A DNA stretch of 39,520 bases, taken from a virus. The notes beneath the pieces are model-generated. The model ran no database searches. It was not told the origin of the DNA and worked only from the letters and a program-made list of their open reading frames with translations. Positions within the stretch are counted from its first letter, which is position 1; each line of letters begins with the position of its first letter. The position numbers and the translations under genes were made by a program. Below, one piece after another: positions 22,795-30,710 of this stretch. The stretch lies in IMG/VR virus record IMGVR_UViG_3300044825_000819, positions 1-39,520 of that record, one strand, 5' to 3'.

Positions 22795-23168
22795 TCCGAA
22801 ATAGCGGCGACGTAAAGTCCGCCGTCGAAAAGCTGTGGGAGGAACGCTCCGCCTTGGTAGCGGAAAACATCCGCCGGTATCCAACCATTGCTATACTTGG
22901 CGCAATCGCTGCCGCGCATCAAACGACAATTGAGGATTTACGCTCGCGCGAGCGCACCATGCCGCTCTGCATGGCCCGTCACCATGCCGTGTGGGAGATG
23001 AGGCGCCGCCGCATAGACTTAGGGTTTCAGCAAATTGCCGCGGAACTCGACCGTTCAGACCATGCGACGGCCATGCACTCCTGGAACGTATTCAAACGCA
23101 AGGTGCGTGAAGGCCAGTTCGTTCGAGAGCGGACCATAGTCGCCAAACTATTGGGCGACGATGTATGA
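22782..23168 (+). CDS. Stand-alone DnaA domain IV-like DNA-binding protein
   Basis: 128 residues. The region from about residue 43 to 105 aligns by eye with the DNA-binding domain IV of DnaA: IAAAHQTTIEDLRSRERT, then MARHHAVWEMRRRR, FQQIAAELDRSDHATAMHSW. DHATAMH corresponds to the DnaA signature DHTTVLH, with the first Thr replaced by Ala. No AAA+ ATPase domain is present. GGGAGG lies before the ATG. It may bind DnaA boxes such as those at 20462 and 20539, regulating early transcription or recruiting host replication; this is inference. Confidence 0.75.
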   Translation: MRTIVRNSGDVKSAVEKLWEERSALVAENIRRYPTIAILGAIAAAHQTTIEDLRSRERTMPLCMARHHAVWEMRRRRIDLGFQQIAAELDRSDHATAMHSWNVFKRKVREGQFVRERTIVAKLLGDDV

Positions 23169-23227
23169 TCTACATCGCCGCCCTGATCGCCGCCGCCCTT
23201 GTGGCGGCATGGCTGGACCTTGACTAG
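23165..23227 (+). CDS. 20-aa hydrophobic peptide at the end of the early block
   Basis: ATG at 23165 overlaps the DnaA-like stop as ATGA. The peptide is MIYIAALIAA then ALVAAWLDLD, a short hydrophobic helix with an acidic end. It stops one base before the convergent primase gene's stop. The ATGA junction supports translation, but at 20 residues chance cannot be excluded. Confidence 0.4.
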   Translation: MIYIAALIAAALVAAWLDLD

Positions 23228-23228
23228 C

Positions 23229-25538
23229 CTAGCCTTTTACCAGCTTTAGACCCGACTCCGGCGCCTGCTCAACCATGCGCCGGAGATCGCTTTTATTGTA
23301 GACCTTCAGGATGTCCGGCCGCGCCCAGATATTCTTTTTCGTCTGATATTCAGCCGATTTGACGGCGCCCAGGTCTTCCCAACCGGCTTCCTTTAGCGCG
23401 TGCAGGATCGCGGCAATCGGTATCTTGACGCCTCCAGGCGCACCCTGCTGCAACGTGTTGGCCAGCTTGTGCCACGGCCCGGCGACAAAGCCCGCGGCGA
23501 ACTCGCGTGACGGCGCCATGATCTGCTCCACAATGTAACTCTCAGCCATTGAACGGCCGTTCTCGATGAGGCGTGACCTGTAATCCGTCCAAGGCGGCAT
23601 AGCGGCAGGATTGAACGCCTCGACATCGCGCGCCTTGAGCCAACGTGCCACGGCCACCAAGCCGCCCTCTTTCTTGTACCAGCGCCACAGCGCCGCTGCG
23701 TCCGGCTTACTCATGCGCGGCGCATGGCTCCACAGACAGAACCAACGCCGGTCCTGTGTCGGCAACGTGATCGGAACGGGATCATTCGTGAACGCCAGCA
23801 CCATGAGGCGGTTGACCATATCGTAAGGGTGCATGCCCTTGCGCTCGATCGACAACGTGTCCGGCGGCGCGGCAATGATCGGCTTCAGATGATTGGCCAG
23901 CGCGCGGCGCTCGCCCGCGTCCGGCTCCTTTAGTTCGTTCAGGATAAGGATTTCGCTTTCCAGCGCGTAGCCCCACCGCGAATTGATACCTTTCGCGTCC
24001 ACCAGGCCACGGTTCTTCAAGTCCGGCCCGCACACGGACCAGATGAACGGAAACCATAACGTGTCTTTGCCGCAGCCTTCGTCGCCGCCATGCAGGATCG
24101 CATGGTTGATCTTAACGCGCGGGTTTTGCAGCTTGAAGGCCATGACGTCGAAGACGTGTTCGCGCTCGATTGGGTCCGGTATCAGCAACTCGGCATGGGC
24201 CAGCCACGGATCAATGCTGGCCGCCGCTGGCCCGCTCAGGTCCGGCCGCGCGTCTACCCAACGGTTTCCGAACACATGCCCGTCACGGGCCACAAGAACG
24301 CTGTCACCGGCCGCATAGGTGACGCCTGCCAAGAGGCGCCCGCCGCGGGACTGGCGGTTTTCATCAAACGCAACCGACGCCTCTATGCGGCGCCCGTTAT
24401 GGATCGACGTGCAGTTAATATGGCGAAACACTGCGTTGAATACGCTGCGCGCCATTTCGGACCTGTTTTGCAGGTCAAAGAACGTATCGTCCGACACGAC
24501 ATAGGCGAAACGCTCGTACCATTGCGCCTTCTCGACGCGCCCGGCTTCCTTACGCTCCACCTCGGCCACCACCTCGGCCGCCACGTCCGGGAACGTCTCG
24601 GTCGGCTTGATCGTATCGGCCACCATGGCCATGCGCTCGGCAATCAATTCCTCACGGAACCCCGGCGTAACCTTCGGCCCACCCTGCGCCGCCACCCACG
24701 ACAGAAACGAATTACTGTCCAAGTGCTGGCAGTGACCGTGATAGCAGCAAAACGCGCGATTGACCGGCGAATAGCGTCCCTCCGGGTTTCCGTCGGTATG
24801 CTCGGCGCTGTTAGGGCAGACGACGCCGCACCAGCCTTCCGCATTGACATGCGACAGCGCCAGACCTTGATCCGACAGCCAGCGCAGCACACTGTCTGAA
24901 CCCGTGTCCCTGATCTTGACCGATTGCAGCCCCCCGCCTTCGTCCTCACCTGGCGTCACGCCCAACGCGGCGCAGATGTCGGGGAGCGTATATTCACGAC
25001 CCGGATGAAACTCGACTAACCGCGCGGCGAAATTGTTGCGGCCCTTCTTGAGATTGATTGACCCGGGCAAACGGCAGTTGCGAACCGGATTTATCGCGCC
25101 GGGATCGGTATACCCGGCAGCAGCAATGGCCTTGATGGCGGATGAAAACGCGCCTTTGGTCGGCTGGTCCGAGAATGCATAGCCCCACTGGAAAGAGCCT
25201 TCCGACGTTTCCATGATCCACGTCGGCGGCAGCGGCGACATCTTCGATTTCGTGCCTACGTCGTCCAGCATCATGAACAAAACGTACTCGACGTTTTCAC
25301 GCTTGGCAGACACTTTGCCGTCGCTGAAACGGTCAATAATAAATGAGCCTGTGTTGACGTACCAAGCCTCGCCTTCGCGGCGGCGATGCGACGGCAAAAA
25401 CGCCGGAAACGTAGCCTTCGGCGCGCCGTCAGCGTGGTACTGAATTTCGCCGTTCACCATAACGGGCTTCTGGCGCACGATCAGCGCCGTTTCGCCCTCC
25501 GGGGCCAGACCTGTGAGGTATTCCAGAAAGTCTGTCAT
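23229..25538 (-). CDS. Primase-helicase (Zn-binding plus SF3-type helicase)
   Basis: 769 residues from the ATG at 25538, after AGAGGAAAACGAA; the frame is open to 25628 but overlaps the transglycosylase. N-terminal half: RepB/primase-like, with NTGSFIIDR, RNCRLPGSINLK and LVEFHPGREYTLPDI. Zn-type cluster at about 237-270 (CGVVCPNSAEH, CCYHGHC). C-terminal half: Walker A GGDEGCGKDT near 485, ILNELKEP (Walker B) and a later arginine-bearing TQDRRWFCLW. This is the DUF5906/VirE-type helicase layout. It should unwind and prime phage DNA for the polymerase of the same operon. Confidence 0.85.
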   Translation of the reverse strand: MTDFLEYLTGLAPEGETALIVRQKPVMVNGEIQYHADGAPKATFPAFLPSHRRREGEAWYVNTGSFIIDRFSDGKVSAKRENVEYVLFMMLDDVGTKSKMSPLPPTWIMETSEGSFQWGYAFSDQPTKGAFSSAIKAIAAAGYTDPGAINPVRNCRLPGSINLKKGRNNFAARLVEFHPGREYTLPDICAALGVTPGEDEGGGLQSVKIRDTGSDSVLRWLSDQGLALSHVNAEGWCGVVCPNSAEHTDGNPEGRYSPVNRAFCCYHGHCQHLDSNSFLSWVAAQGGPKVTPGFREELIAERMAMVADTIKPTETFPDVAAEVVAEVERKEAGRVEKAQWYERFAYVVSDDTFFDLQNRSEMARSVFNAVFRHINCTSIHNGRRIEASVAFDENRQSRGGRLLAGVTYAAGDSVLVARDGHVFGNRWVDARPDLSGPAAASIDPWLAHAELLIPDPIEREHVFDVMAFKLQNPRVKINHAILHGGDEGCGKDTLWFPFIWSVCGPDLKNRGLVDAKGINSRWGYALESEILILNELKEPDAGERRALANHLKPIIAAPPDTLSIERKGMHPYDMVNRLMVLAFTNDPVPITLPTQDRRWFCLWSHAPRMSKPDAAALWRWYKKEGGLVAVARWLKARDVEAFNPAAMPPWTDYRSRLIENGRSMAESYIVEQIMAPSREFAAGFVAGPWHKLANTLQQGAPGGVKIPIAAILHALKEAGWEDLGAVKSAEYQTKKNIWARPDILKVYNKSDLRRMVEQAPESGLKLVKG

Positions 25539-25981
25539 TTCGTTTTCCTCTTCTTGTAAATCGCACTGATACCGCGCTGGTGGCACTTCTTTGCGAGTGC
25601 CTGATTGCCCTTCGCGGCCCGATAACACATGGCAAGATGCTTCATGCCATAGTGGGTCTGTATCGCGCAGGATGCCTTGCGGATGTTGCCGCGGTAGCCC
25701 AGCGCCCGCGCGGAACCGCGCAGGATTTGCAGCGGCCCGCTCGCGGATGATCGTTTGTTATGGTTATGGCAACGCACGCCGCTCTCGATGCGCGCAATCC
25801 GTAGCGCGAACGACACAGGAACACCCTGCCGCAGCGCCTCGGCTCGTACCAGCGCCGTCGCATCTGCTGCGTAAGCACTGGCGGCCATGAGGGGGACGAC
25901 CGCCAGTGCCGGGAGTATGTGTCGTCTGAGTTGCCGCAGACCCGCTGCGGCGCCGGACACCAGCATCATGCCAGCATTCAT
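25535..25981 (-). CDS. Secreted lytic transglycosylase (SLT-type)
   Basis: 148 residues. The N-terminus has a signal or anchor: basic LRQLRRH, hydrophobic ILPALAVVPLMAAS, then AYAADA, a plausible cleavage site. The catalytic domain has RIARIESGVRC with the Glu of the SLT motif, then SSASGPLQILRGSARALGY. Four Cys may form disulfides in the periplasm. The product would cut peptidoglycan glycan strands. Its place inside the replication operon (ATGA overlap with the primase) rather than with the holin is unusual. Confidence 0.8.
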   Translation of the reverse strand: MNAGMMLVSGAAAGLRQLRRHILPALAVVPLMAASAYAADATALVRAEALRQGVPVSFALRIARIESGVRCHNHNKRSSASGPLQILRGSARALGYRGNIRKASCAIQTHYGMKHLAMCYRAAKGNQALAKKCHQRGISAIYKKRKTK

Positions 25982-25990
25982 GTGATCACC

Positions 25991-27961
25991 TCATGCTTTC
26001 CCATAACGTGCAAGCACTTTACCGCTGGCACCCAAGGGAAGCCCTCCGGCCCAGGCGGGAGGGGTGACCATAACAGCCCGCATACGAGCTGCCAATTCAT
26101 CAGATTTTTCTGTATCAACCTCGGCTACAATTTCATCGTGAACGTGCAGCACGACGTCGATGCCTTCGGCGTCAAGATTGCGCAACGCCTGGCGCAAGAT
26201 GTCATTCGCTGTTGCCTGCACGATGTTCTCGCAGGCCAGCCCGCGCCATAGCCTCGCGCGCGGCCACTCCTTCGCATCCGCTGCGGGCTTCCATGATGCC
26301 TTGGCATATGACACGCCGTCCTCCTCGATGCGAGCGTAAGGGTAACACAACACGCGGCCGGAAGGGAGAGCGTACCACAGATGCTCGCCTTGCATCATGT
26401 ATTGCACGCGGCCCGCTGTGAACACTTCGCCCGGTCGCCGGATCGCGCGGGTGTATGCCTGCTCCAGATCAGACCAGAACGGCACGGCCCACGGGTTTGC
26501 CTTGCGCCACAGATCGACCGTGCGCCGCGCCTCATGCTCCGGCATGTGGACGCCATAGACGCGGCCCATGGCGCTGAACGCACCAACGCCGCCGCCGAAC
26601 CCGCAGGCCAGCACGGCGACCTTGCCAAGCTGCCGCTGCTCATCCGTCACGGCCGTTTCCTCGACGTTGAACATGCGCGACGCCACAGCAACATAGATGT
26701 CGCGGCCTTCGCGGAACACGTCGAGCGTCTCCTCGCCGTTCATCGACAGCCATGGCGTGACGCGAGCCTCGATCTGCGCATAGTCGAACACAGCAAAGGA
26801 CTTGCCTTCCGCCGGGATCAGCGCCGGGCGCAACATCGACTTCAGCACGTCGGTGACGCGCTTGCCGAACTGCGGCACGATCTGGTGCCCGCGCACCAGC
26901 GCCTGCCGGGCTAGTTCAGGTTCCTTGGCGCACTTTCGGGGGAAGTTGTGGACCTGGAGGCCGTAGCTCGAAGCTCGTCCTGTAGCCGAACCGCCAGCGA
27001 ATACAAACGCACCCCGGACGCGACTGTCTTGATCATCGCCAAGCGCCGCGGCTCGCTCAAACTTCGCCACGGACGATGCCCAGAGATCGTCCGCGCACTG
27101 CACCACTTCCTGCACTTCCGGGGGGATTTCATCAGGGTTCTCCATGGCCAGAAGATTGGCGCGAACGCTTTTGTCGATGCTAACCTTTTGCTCGCCATCT
27201 TTCCAGACCATCATCAAGGCGCGGGCCTGCGGCCCGACACGGTCGTAAACCCACTCGCGCATCCGCGGCGAGCGCACGCTGGTAAGCCCCGTGATCTCGC
27301 GGAAGATCGTCTCGATCTCCTCCTGCTCGGCGGCGGCGTACTTGACGGCGGCTTGGGCCAGCGGGCGGTCGAGGCGCACGCCCCGGTCATTGATCCGCTC
27401 GTTGACGTGGTAGTCGAGCAGCTCCTCATCCGTCAGCCCGCGCATGGCCTTGGAGAAGGCCCGCATGGCCCGCACGTCCTGCTCGCAATATTCGATCATC
27501 TCGCGCATCAGCGCGGCGTCCTCGCGGAACGTGCCGTCGCCCTGAGGGATCGACAGTGCCCGCACCAGCGCCGCACCGCGGTGATCCTTGCGCATCCCGG
27601 CGCCAGCGAAGCGGCCGACGTCCTCGAGGCTGCCCGGCGCGCAGTTGGCGCGGGCCTGCGCCGCGGTGCAGTAGAACCGTTCCAGCGCAGGCTCCGGCGC
27701 GCCGAAATCCGGGCAGATGACATACCAGAAGATCAGCCGCTCGAAGGCGGCGTTATGGGCGCGGATCTGCACGCCAGAAAGAATTGCGGCCGAAACTTTC
27801 TGTGGAAAGGGCTGGTCCGGGGTCCAGGTGACAATGTCCTCATCGTCAAAGGCGTAGGACATGCACAGCACCTCCGTCGACGGGTCTTGCGCGTAGTTGT
27901 AGACGCCCCGGCGGGGCAGGTCGCAGCGGCTTCTTGTTTCGAAATCGCACCAAAGTGTCAT
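25991..27961 (-). CDS. DNA polymerase, family A, with 3'-5' exonuclease
   Basis: 656 residues from MTLWCDFETRS; ATG at 27961 overlaps the methyltransferase stop as ATGA, so the upstream in-frame start is rejected. Exonuclease: CDFETRS (Exo I) and RAHNAAFERLIF (Exo II). Polymerase: motif A VFDYAQIEARV near residue 390, motif B LGKVAVLACGFGGGVGAF near 450, motif C LHVHDEIVAEV near 609. It is shorter than E. coli Pol I since it lacks a 5' nuclease domain. It replicates the phage genome with the primase-helicase and possibly the clamp protein. Confidence 0.92.
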   Translation of the reverse strand: MTLWCDFETRSRCDLPRRGVYNYAQDPSTEVLCMSYAFDDEDIVTWTPDQPFPQKVSAAILSGVQIRAHNAAFERLIFWYVICPDFGAPEPALERFYCTAAQARANCAPGSLEDVGRFAGAGMRKDHRGAALVRALSIPQGDGTFREDAALMREMIEYCEQDVRAMRAFSKAMRGLTDEELLDYHVNERINDRGVRLDRPLAQAAVKYAAAEQEEIETIFREITGLTSVRSPRMREWVYDRVGPQARALMMVWKDGEQKVSIDKSVRANLLAMENPDEIPPEVQEVVQCADDLWASSVAKFERAAALGDDQDSRVRGAFVFAGGSATGRASSYGLQVHNFPRKCAKEPELARQALVRGHQIVPQFGKRVTDVLKSMLRPALIPAEGKSFAVFDYAQIEARVTPWLSMNGEETLDVFREGRDIYVAVASRMFNVEETAVTDEQRQLGKVAVLACGFGGGVGAFSAMGRVYGVHMPEHEARRTVDLWRKANPWAVPFWSDLEQAYTRAIRRPGEVFTAGRVQYMMQGEHLWYALPSGRVLCYPYARIEEDGVSYAKASWKPAADAKEWPRARLWRGLACENIVQATANDILRQALRNLDAEGIDVVLHVHDEIVAEVDTEKSDELAARMRAVMVTPPAWAGGLPLGASGKVLARYGKA

Positions 27962-28482
27962 GTCGGTAGCCGAAACAGCCCGCGCCACGTTTCCCATGCG
28001 CGCATAACAGCACCGGTGCCGGGAAACAGATCGTGCAGGTCATCTTCAGGCCGCGCACCTACAACCTCAAACAACCAGTGGCACACCTTTTCCGGCTTTG
28101 CGCCCGTTAACCCGCGTCGCATCGTGATGTTGCAGTCCATCCAATCGCGCATCACCAATCGCTTGCTGACAACGGGCTTTCGCGCCGGTTTAACGATTAC
28201 GGGCTCCCACGCATAGGCAACGGGAACGTTACGTTTGAACGCCGCGAACGGCTTAACCCACGCCATCCATCTTGCACCTGTACTAGCTACCAACGGCGCA
28301 AGCACGGCCATACTTGCAGGCGTCGCCGCCGCGTGAAGCACCCAGCCGTCAAATTCTGATTGCAAACGGTCTACTAGCGCGGCGTGGTCAACCTCGCCGC
28401 CATAATCGGGGTGGTCTTTGTAAAGATGAGCGCAGTTTATGTACGGCGGGTCTGCATACCCAATTTTGCGTGCGTCTGTCAT
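27958..28482 (-). CDS. Putative DNA N-methyltransferase (DPPY-type)
   Basis: 174 residues from MTDARKIGYADPPYINC. The catalytic YADPPY lies at residues 9-14 and the AdoMet-binding motif DLFPGTGAVMRAW near the C-terminus, the beta-class order. It would methylate adenine N6 or cytosine N4; no target domain is evident. The frame is open up to 28602 but overlaps the upstream gene. AAGGAG lies 49 bases upstream, separated by a hairpin (28495-28526). Likely protects phage DNA from host restriction, alongside the C5 methyltransferase at 30686. Confidence 0.72.
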   Translation of the reverse strand: MTDARKIGYADPPYINCAHLYKDHPDYGGEVDHAALVDRLQSEFDGWVLHAAATPASMAVLAPLVASTGARWMAWVKPFAAFKRNVPVAYAWEPVIVKPARKPVVSKRLVMRDWMDCNITMRRGLTGAKPEKVCHWLFEVVGARPEDDLHDLFPGTGAVMRAWETWRGLFRLPT

Positions 28483-28494
28483 CAGATAAACGCA

Positions 28495-28526
28495 GCGGGC
28501 GGCCGTGTGAGGCAACAGCCGCCCGC
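28495..28526 (-). promoter_or_regulatory. Hairpin between the ribosome-binding site and ATG of the methyltransferase
   Basis: GCGGGCGGC and GCCGCCCGC (9 bp) flank a 14-base loop, between AAGGAGAG (about 28529-28536) and the ATG at 28482. If folded, it would bring the two to about 16 bases apart. It could instead reduce expression or pause transcription. No T-tract follows. Confidence 0.45.
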
Positions 28527-28534
28527 CACTCTCC

Positions 28535-29182
28535 TTAGACCGCGCGGCGGCGACGAACCGGCGCGGCTTCGGCGGCCGGGGCGGCGTCAGCAGGAGGGAC
28601 ATCGTCCTGCTTGCCGTCCAGACCCATCCAGCCCACGATCTCGAACACGGGCGTGAAGATGCGCCCGTAGGACTTGTGGGTATAGTGGTCCTTCTTGAGC
28701 TTCACCACTGGCACCGGCTTCGACGGGTCGGTCTCCACCTGCGCCGCGATGTCGAGCGCCAGCTTCTGCACGGCACGCTTGCCGCCGACGCTGGTCACGC
28801 TGTAACGCACCTCAAGCCCCTCGTCCTCACCGGACATGCACTTGAGGCCCATGCCGACCTGCAACTCCCAACCACGTTCAGAACCTGCGGGTGGGGTGTC
28901 CAGTTCTGGCAGAGGTTCGTTAACTGGCACCATGTGTTCGCCCAACACCTCGCCGTTACCCCACGCAATGTAACCATGCACGAACGAGAAGGGATTGACG
29001 GCCCAGGTGCTGCCGTCTTCAACCTCGGTCTGGTCCCCACCAAACACCCAATGCCCGGTCTTGTCCATCTTGAGGATCGGCGTACCGGCAGAACCGCCAA
29101 CGCTCGCATCAAGCGAACGCAGCGCCTGCGACAGGTTCTGCACGGAGGGAAGGTTGGCCTTGGAAAAAGCAATCGCGTTCAT
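28535..29182 (-). CDS. Conserved phage protein, possible ssDNA-binding role
   Basis: 215 residues: WAVNPFSFVHGYIAWGNGEV, LGEHMVPVNEPLPEL, then GMGLKCMSGEDEGLEVRYSV and VPVVKLKKDHYTHKSYGRIF, with an acidic/Ala stretch and a terminal RRRRAV. A family pattern is familiar from phage replication modules, though its function is unknown. It occupies the place where other phages with DUF2800, Pol A and VRR-NUC genes encode an ssDNA-binding protein, so that role is a reasonable guess. A hexamer repeat lies just upstream of its ATG. Confidence 0.6.
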   Translation of the reverse strand: MNAIAFSKANLPSVQNLSQALRSLDASVGGSAGTPILKMDKTGHWVFGGDQTEVEDGSTWAVNPFSFVHGYIAWGNGEVLGEHMVPVNEPLPELDTPPAGSERGWELQVGMGLKCMSGEDEGLEVRYSVTSVGGKRAVQKLALDIAAQVETDPSKPVPVVKLKKDHYTHKSYGRIFTPVFEIVGWMGLDGKQDDVPPADAAPAAEAAPVRRRRAV

Positions 29183-29218
29183 TTTCTGTTCCTGTTTCTG
29201 TTTCTGTTTCGGTTTCTG
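29183..29218 (-). repeat. Hexanucleotide repeat in the translation-initiation region
   Basis: Six CAGAAA units in a row (four exact, two with one change: CCGAAA and CAGGAA) fill the gap between the nuclease stop and the ATG at 29182. The CAGGAA unit supplies the ribosome-binding site. Slippage could change the spacing and translation level of the downstream gene. Confidence 0.85.
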
Positions 29219-29221
29219 TTT

Positions 29222-30349
29222 TTAGACTAGCTTACCAAGGGCGGAAGCAAGATGCTTACCGACCTGCAACGACGCCGGGCGCGGATCATCCGCGGGTGCC
29301 AGCGTGTCACCCGATGAGACGGCGGTGATGAGCCCCTCCGGCATGGCGAGCTTGTGCTTCTTCAGCAGTTTCTCGACCTGCGCCGGGCTCTTCAACTCCG
29401 TCAATTCATGCAGCGCAAAAGCGCCAAGGTTCAATAATGCGCCTGTTGCGGCGTATTCGTCAACCCACTGGCGGGTGGCCCGCTTCGGCACCAGCTTCCA
29501 GCCCGGCACCTCGACGCCCGCGGCCAGCAGTTCCGCCGCCATGTCCTTGGCGTCCTTGATCCAACCCTCCAGCAACTCGATGCTCGCCAGCGCCTCGGTC
29601 AGCCGGTCCACGTTGACCGCCTTGATGTTCTCGCGCTTGGCGCGGGCCACCACGCCGTTGACCAGCGGGCAGATCGACTTGGCGGCGCACCAGCGGCAAT
29701 GGTCGCCGGCCGACAGAGGCGCGTCCGGCTGCTGCGCGGCGCGCACCGCGAGGATCAGTTCGGCCTCGAAGCGGCGCACCCGGTCGAGCGAGGTCACCCA
29801 ACGCTTCACCTGCGGCGGCTGGACGATGATGACCTCAATGCTCTCGACGCCTTCAAAGGCCCAGCGGGTGGCCGGGGTGCGAAGCGCGGCAGCGGTGTAG
29901 AAGAGTGCCTGCAGGTTCTCTTCCGCCTCGACCGCCACACCGTCACCAAACTTCCAATCCAGCAGAATGCCGCGATTGCCGATGCGGCCCACAAGATCGG
30001 CGGAACCAAAAACCCCAGGGAGAGCATCGCCAAAACCAACAACCTGCTCGACCGCATACTCCAGCTTTCCCTCGGGGTCGATTTCATCCAGCGCCGCCAG
30101 CGCGGGCAGCAGTTTGCGCTCCAGCCGATCCTCGGTCAACTCGACGCCATTGTAGAACGTGCCGAGAAAGTCTTCCGGCTTCTTGCCCGTCTCAAGGATG
30201 GCGGCGATGGTGTTGTGCAGCAGCGTGCCTTCGTCGGCGTAGCTGCTGGACGGCTTCGGCGGCACCTGCTGGACGAGCGCGACACTGCCGGGGCAGTTGA
30301 TGACGCGCTTCGCCGTCGAGCCGCCGACGATGTTAGAATGTTGAGCCAA
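29222..30349 (-). CDS. Cas4/RecB-like PD-(D/E)XK nuclease, DUF2800-like
   Basis: 375 residues from a TTG at 30349, seven bases after GGAG; no other in-frame start lies near. Motifs: SNIVGGSTAKRVINCPGSV at the start, FGSADLVG near residue 115, LLDWKFGDG near 130 (the D...DxK nuclease core), and HCRWCAAKSICP near 223. With the N-terminal Cys of NCPGS, four Cys can bind a 4Fe-4S cluster, as in Cas4 and AddB. It probably acts in recombination, end processing or host DNA degradation. First gene of the replication operon. Confidence 0.8.
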   Translation of the reverse strand: MAQHSNIVGGSTAKRVINCPGSVALVQQVPPKPSSSYADEGTLLHNTIAAILETGKKPEDFLGTFYNGVELTEDRLERKLLPALAALDEIDPEGKLEYAVEQVVGFGDALPGVFGSADLVGRIGNRGILLDWKFGDGVAVEAEENLQALFYTAAALRTPATRWAFEGVESIEVIIVQPPQVKRWVTSLDRVRRFEAELILAVRAAQQPDAPLSAGDHCRWCAAKSICPLVNGVVARAKRENIKAVNVDRLTEALASIELLEGWIKDAKDMAAELLAAGVEVPGWKLVPKRATRQWVDEYAATGALLNLGAFALHELTELKSPAQVEKLLKKHKLAMPEGLITAVSSGDTLAPADDPRPASLQVGKHLASALGKLV

Positions 30350-30374
30350 GTGAAGTCTCCGTTCGTGTTGCCTG

Positions 30375-30425
30375 CGGTTCTGTTACAAATTTCTTGTTGA
30401 CCTGTCAAGCGGTGTTTGTTAGGTG
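30375..30425. promoter_or_regulatory. Second divergent promoter region
   Basis: Rightward: TTGACC (30397-30402), 17-base spacer, weak -10 near 30420 (TAGGTG). Leftward: TTGACA (30408-30403), 17-base spacer, TAACAG near 30380. The two -35 boxes form TTGAC-CT-GTCAA, an inverted repeat. It separates the replication operon from the rightward methyltransferase/helicase block. The weak -10 boxes suggest an activator or an overestimate. Confidence 0.5.
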
Positions 30426-30431
30426 TTGGCC

Positions 30432-30710
30432 ATGCGCGAGAAAGAAATCGAGAAATACCTCTGCAAGACCGTCGAGCGGATCGGCGGCCAGGCGTTCAAG
30501 TTCACCTCGCCCATGAACCGCGGCGTGGCCGACCGGGTGGTGTGCCTGCCCGGCGGCACGGTGTGGTTCATCGAGGTGAAGGCGCCAGACGGGCGGCTGA
30601 CCGAGCTGCAGAAGCGGTTCGGCCAGCGCATGACGGAACTCAAACAGAACTATGCAGTGCTCTACACGAAGGAGGAAGTGGACGAATGGTTTCGTACTAT
30701 AATGAAATAG
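30432..30710 (+). CDS. VRR-NUC domain nuclease
   Basis: 92 residues from the ATG at 30432 (a GTG at 30423 is possible). VRR-NUC features: RGVADRVV with the metal-binding Asp, and WFIEVKAPDGRLTELQ with the E-x-K core followed by the conserved Q. Stand-alone phage VRR-NUC proteins of this size are structure-selective endonucleases, thought to assemble as dimers. Its end overlaps the methyltransferase start by 25 bases. Confidence 0.85.
   Translation: MREKEIEKYLCKTVERIGGQAFKFTSPMNRGVADRVVCLPGGTVWFIEVKAPDGRLTELQKRFGQRMTELKQNYAVLYTKEEVDEWFRTIMK

Noticed and set aside
26948-28216. A 422-codon plus-strand frame opposite the DNA polymerase
   Set aside because: Crosses two real minus-strand genes and shows no domain.
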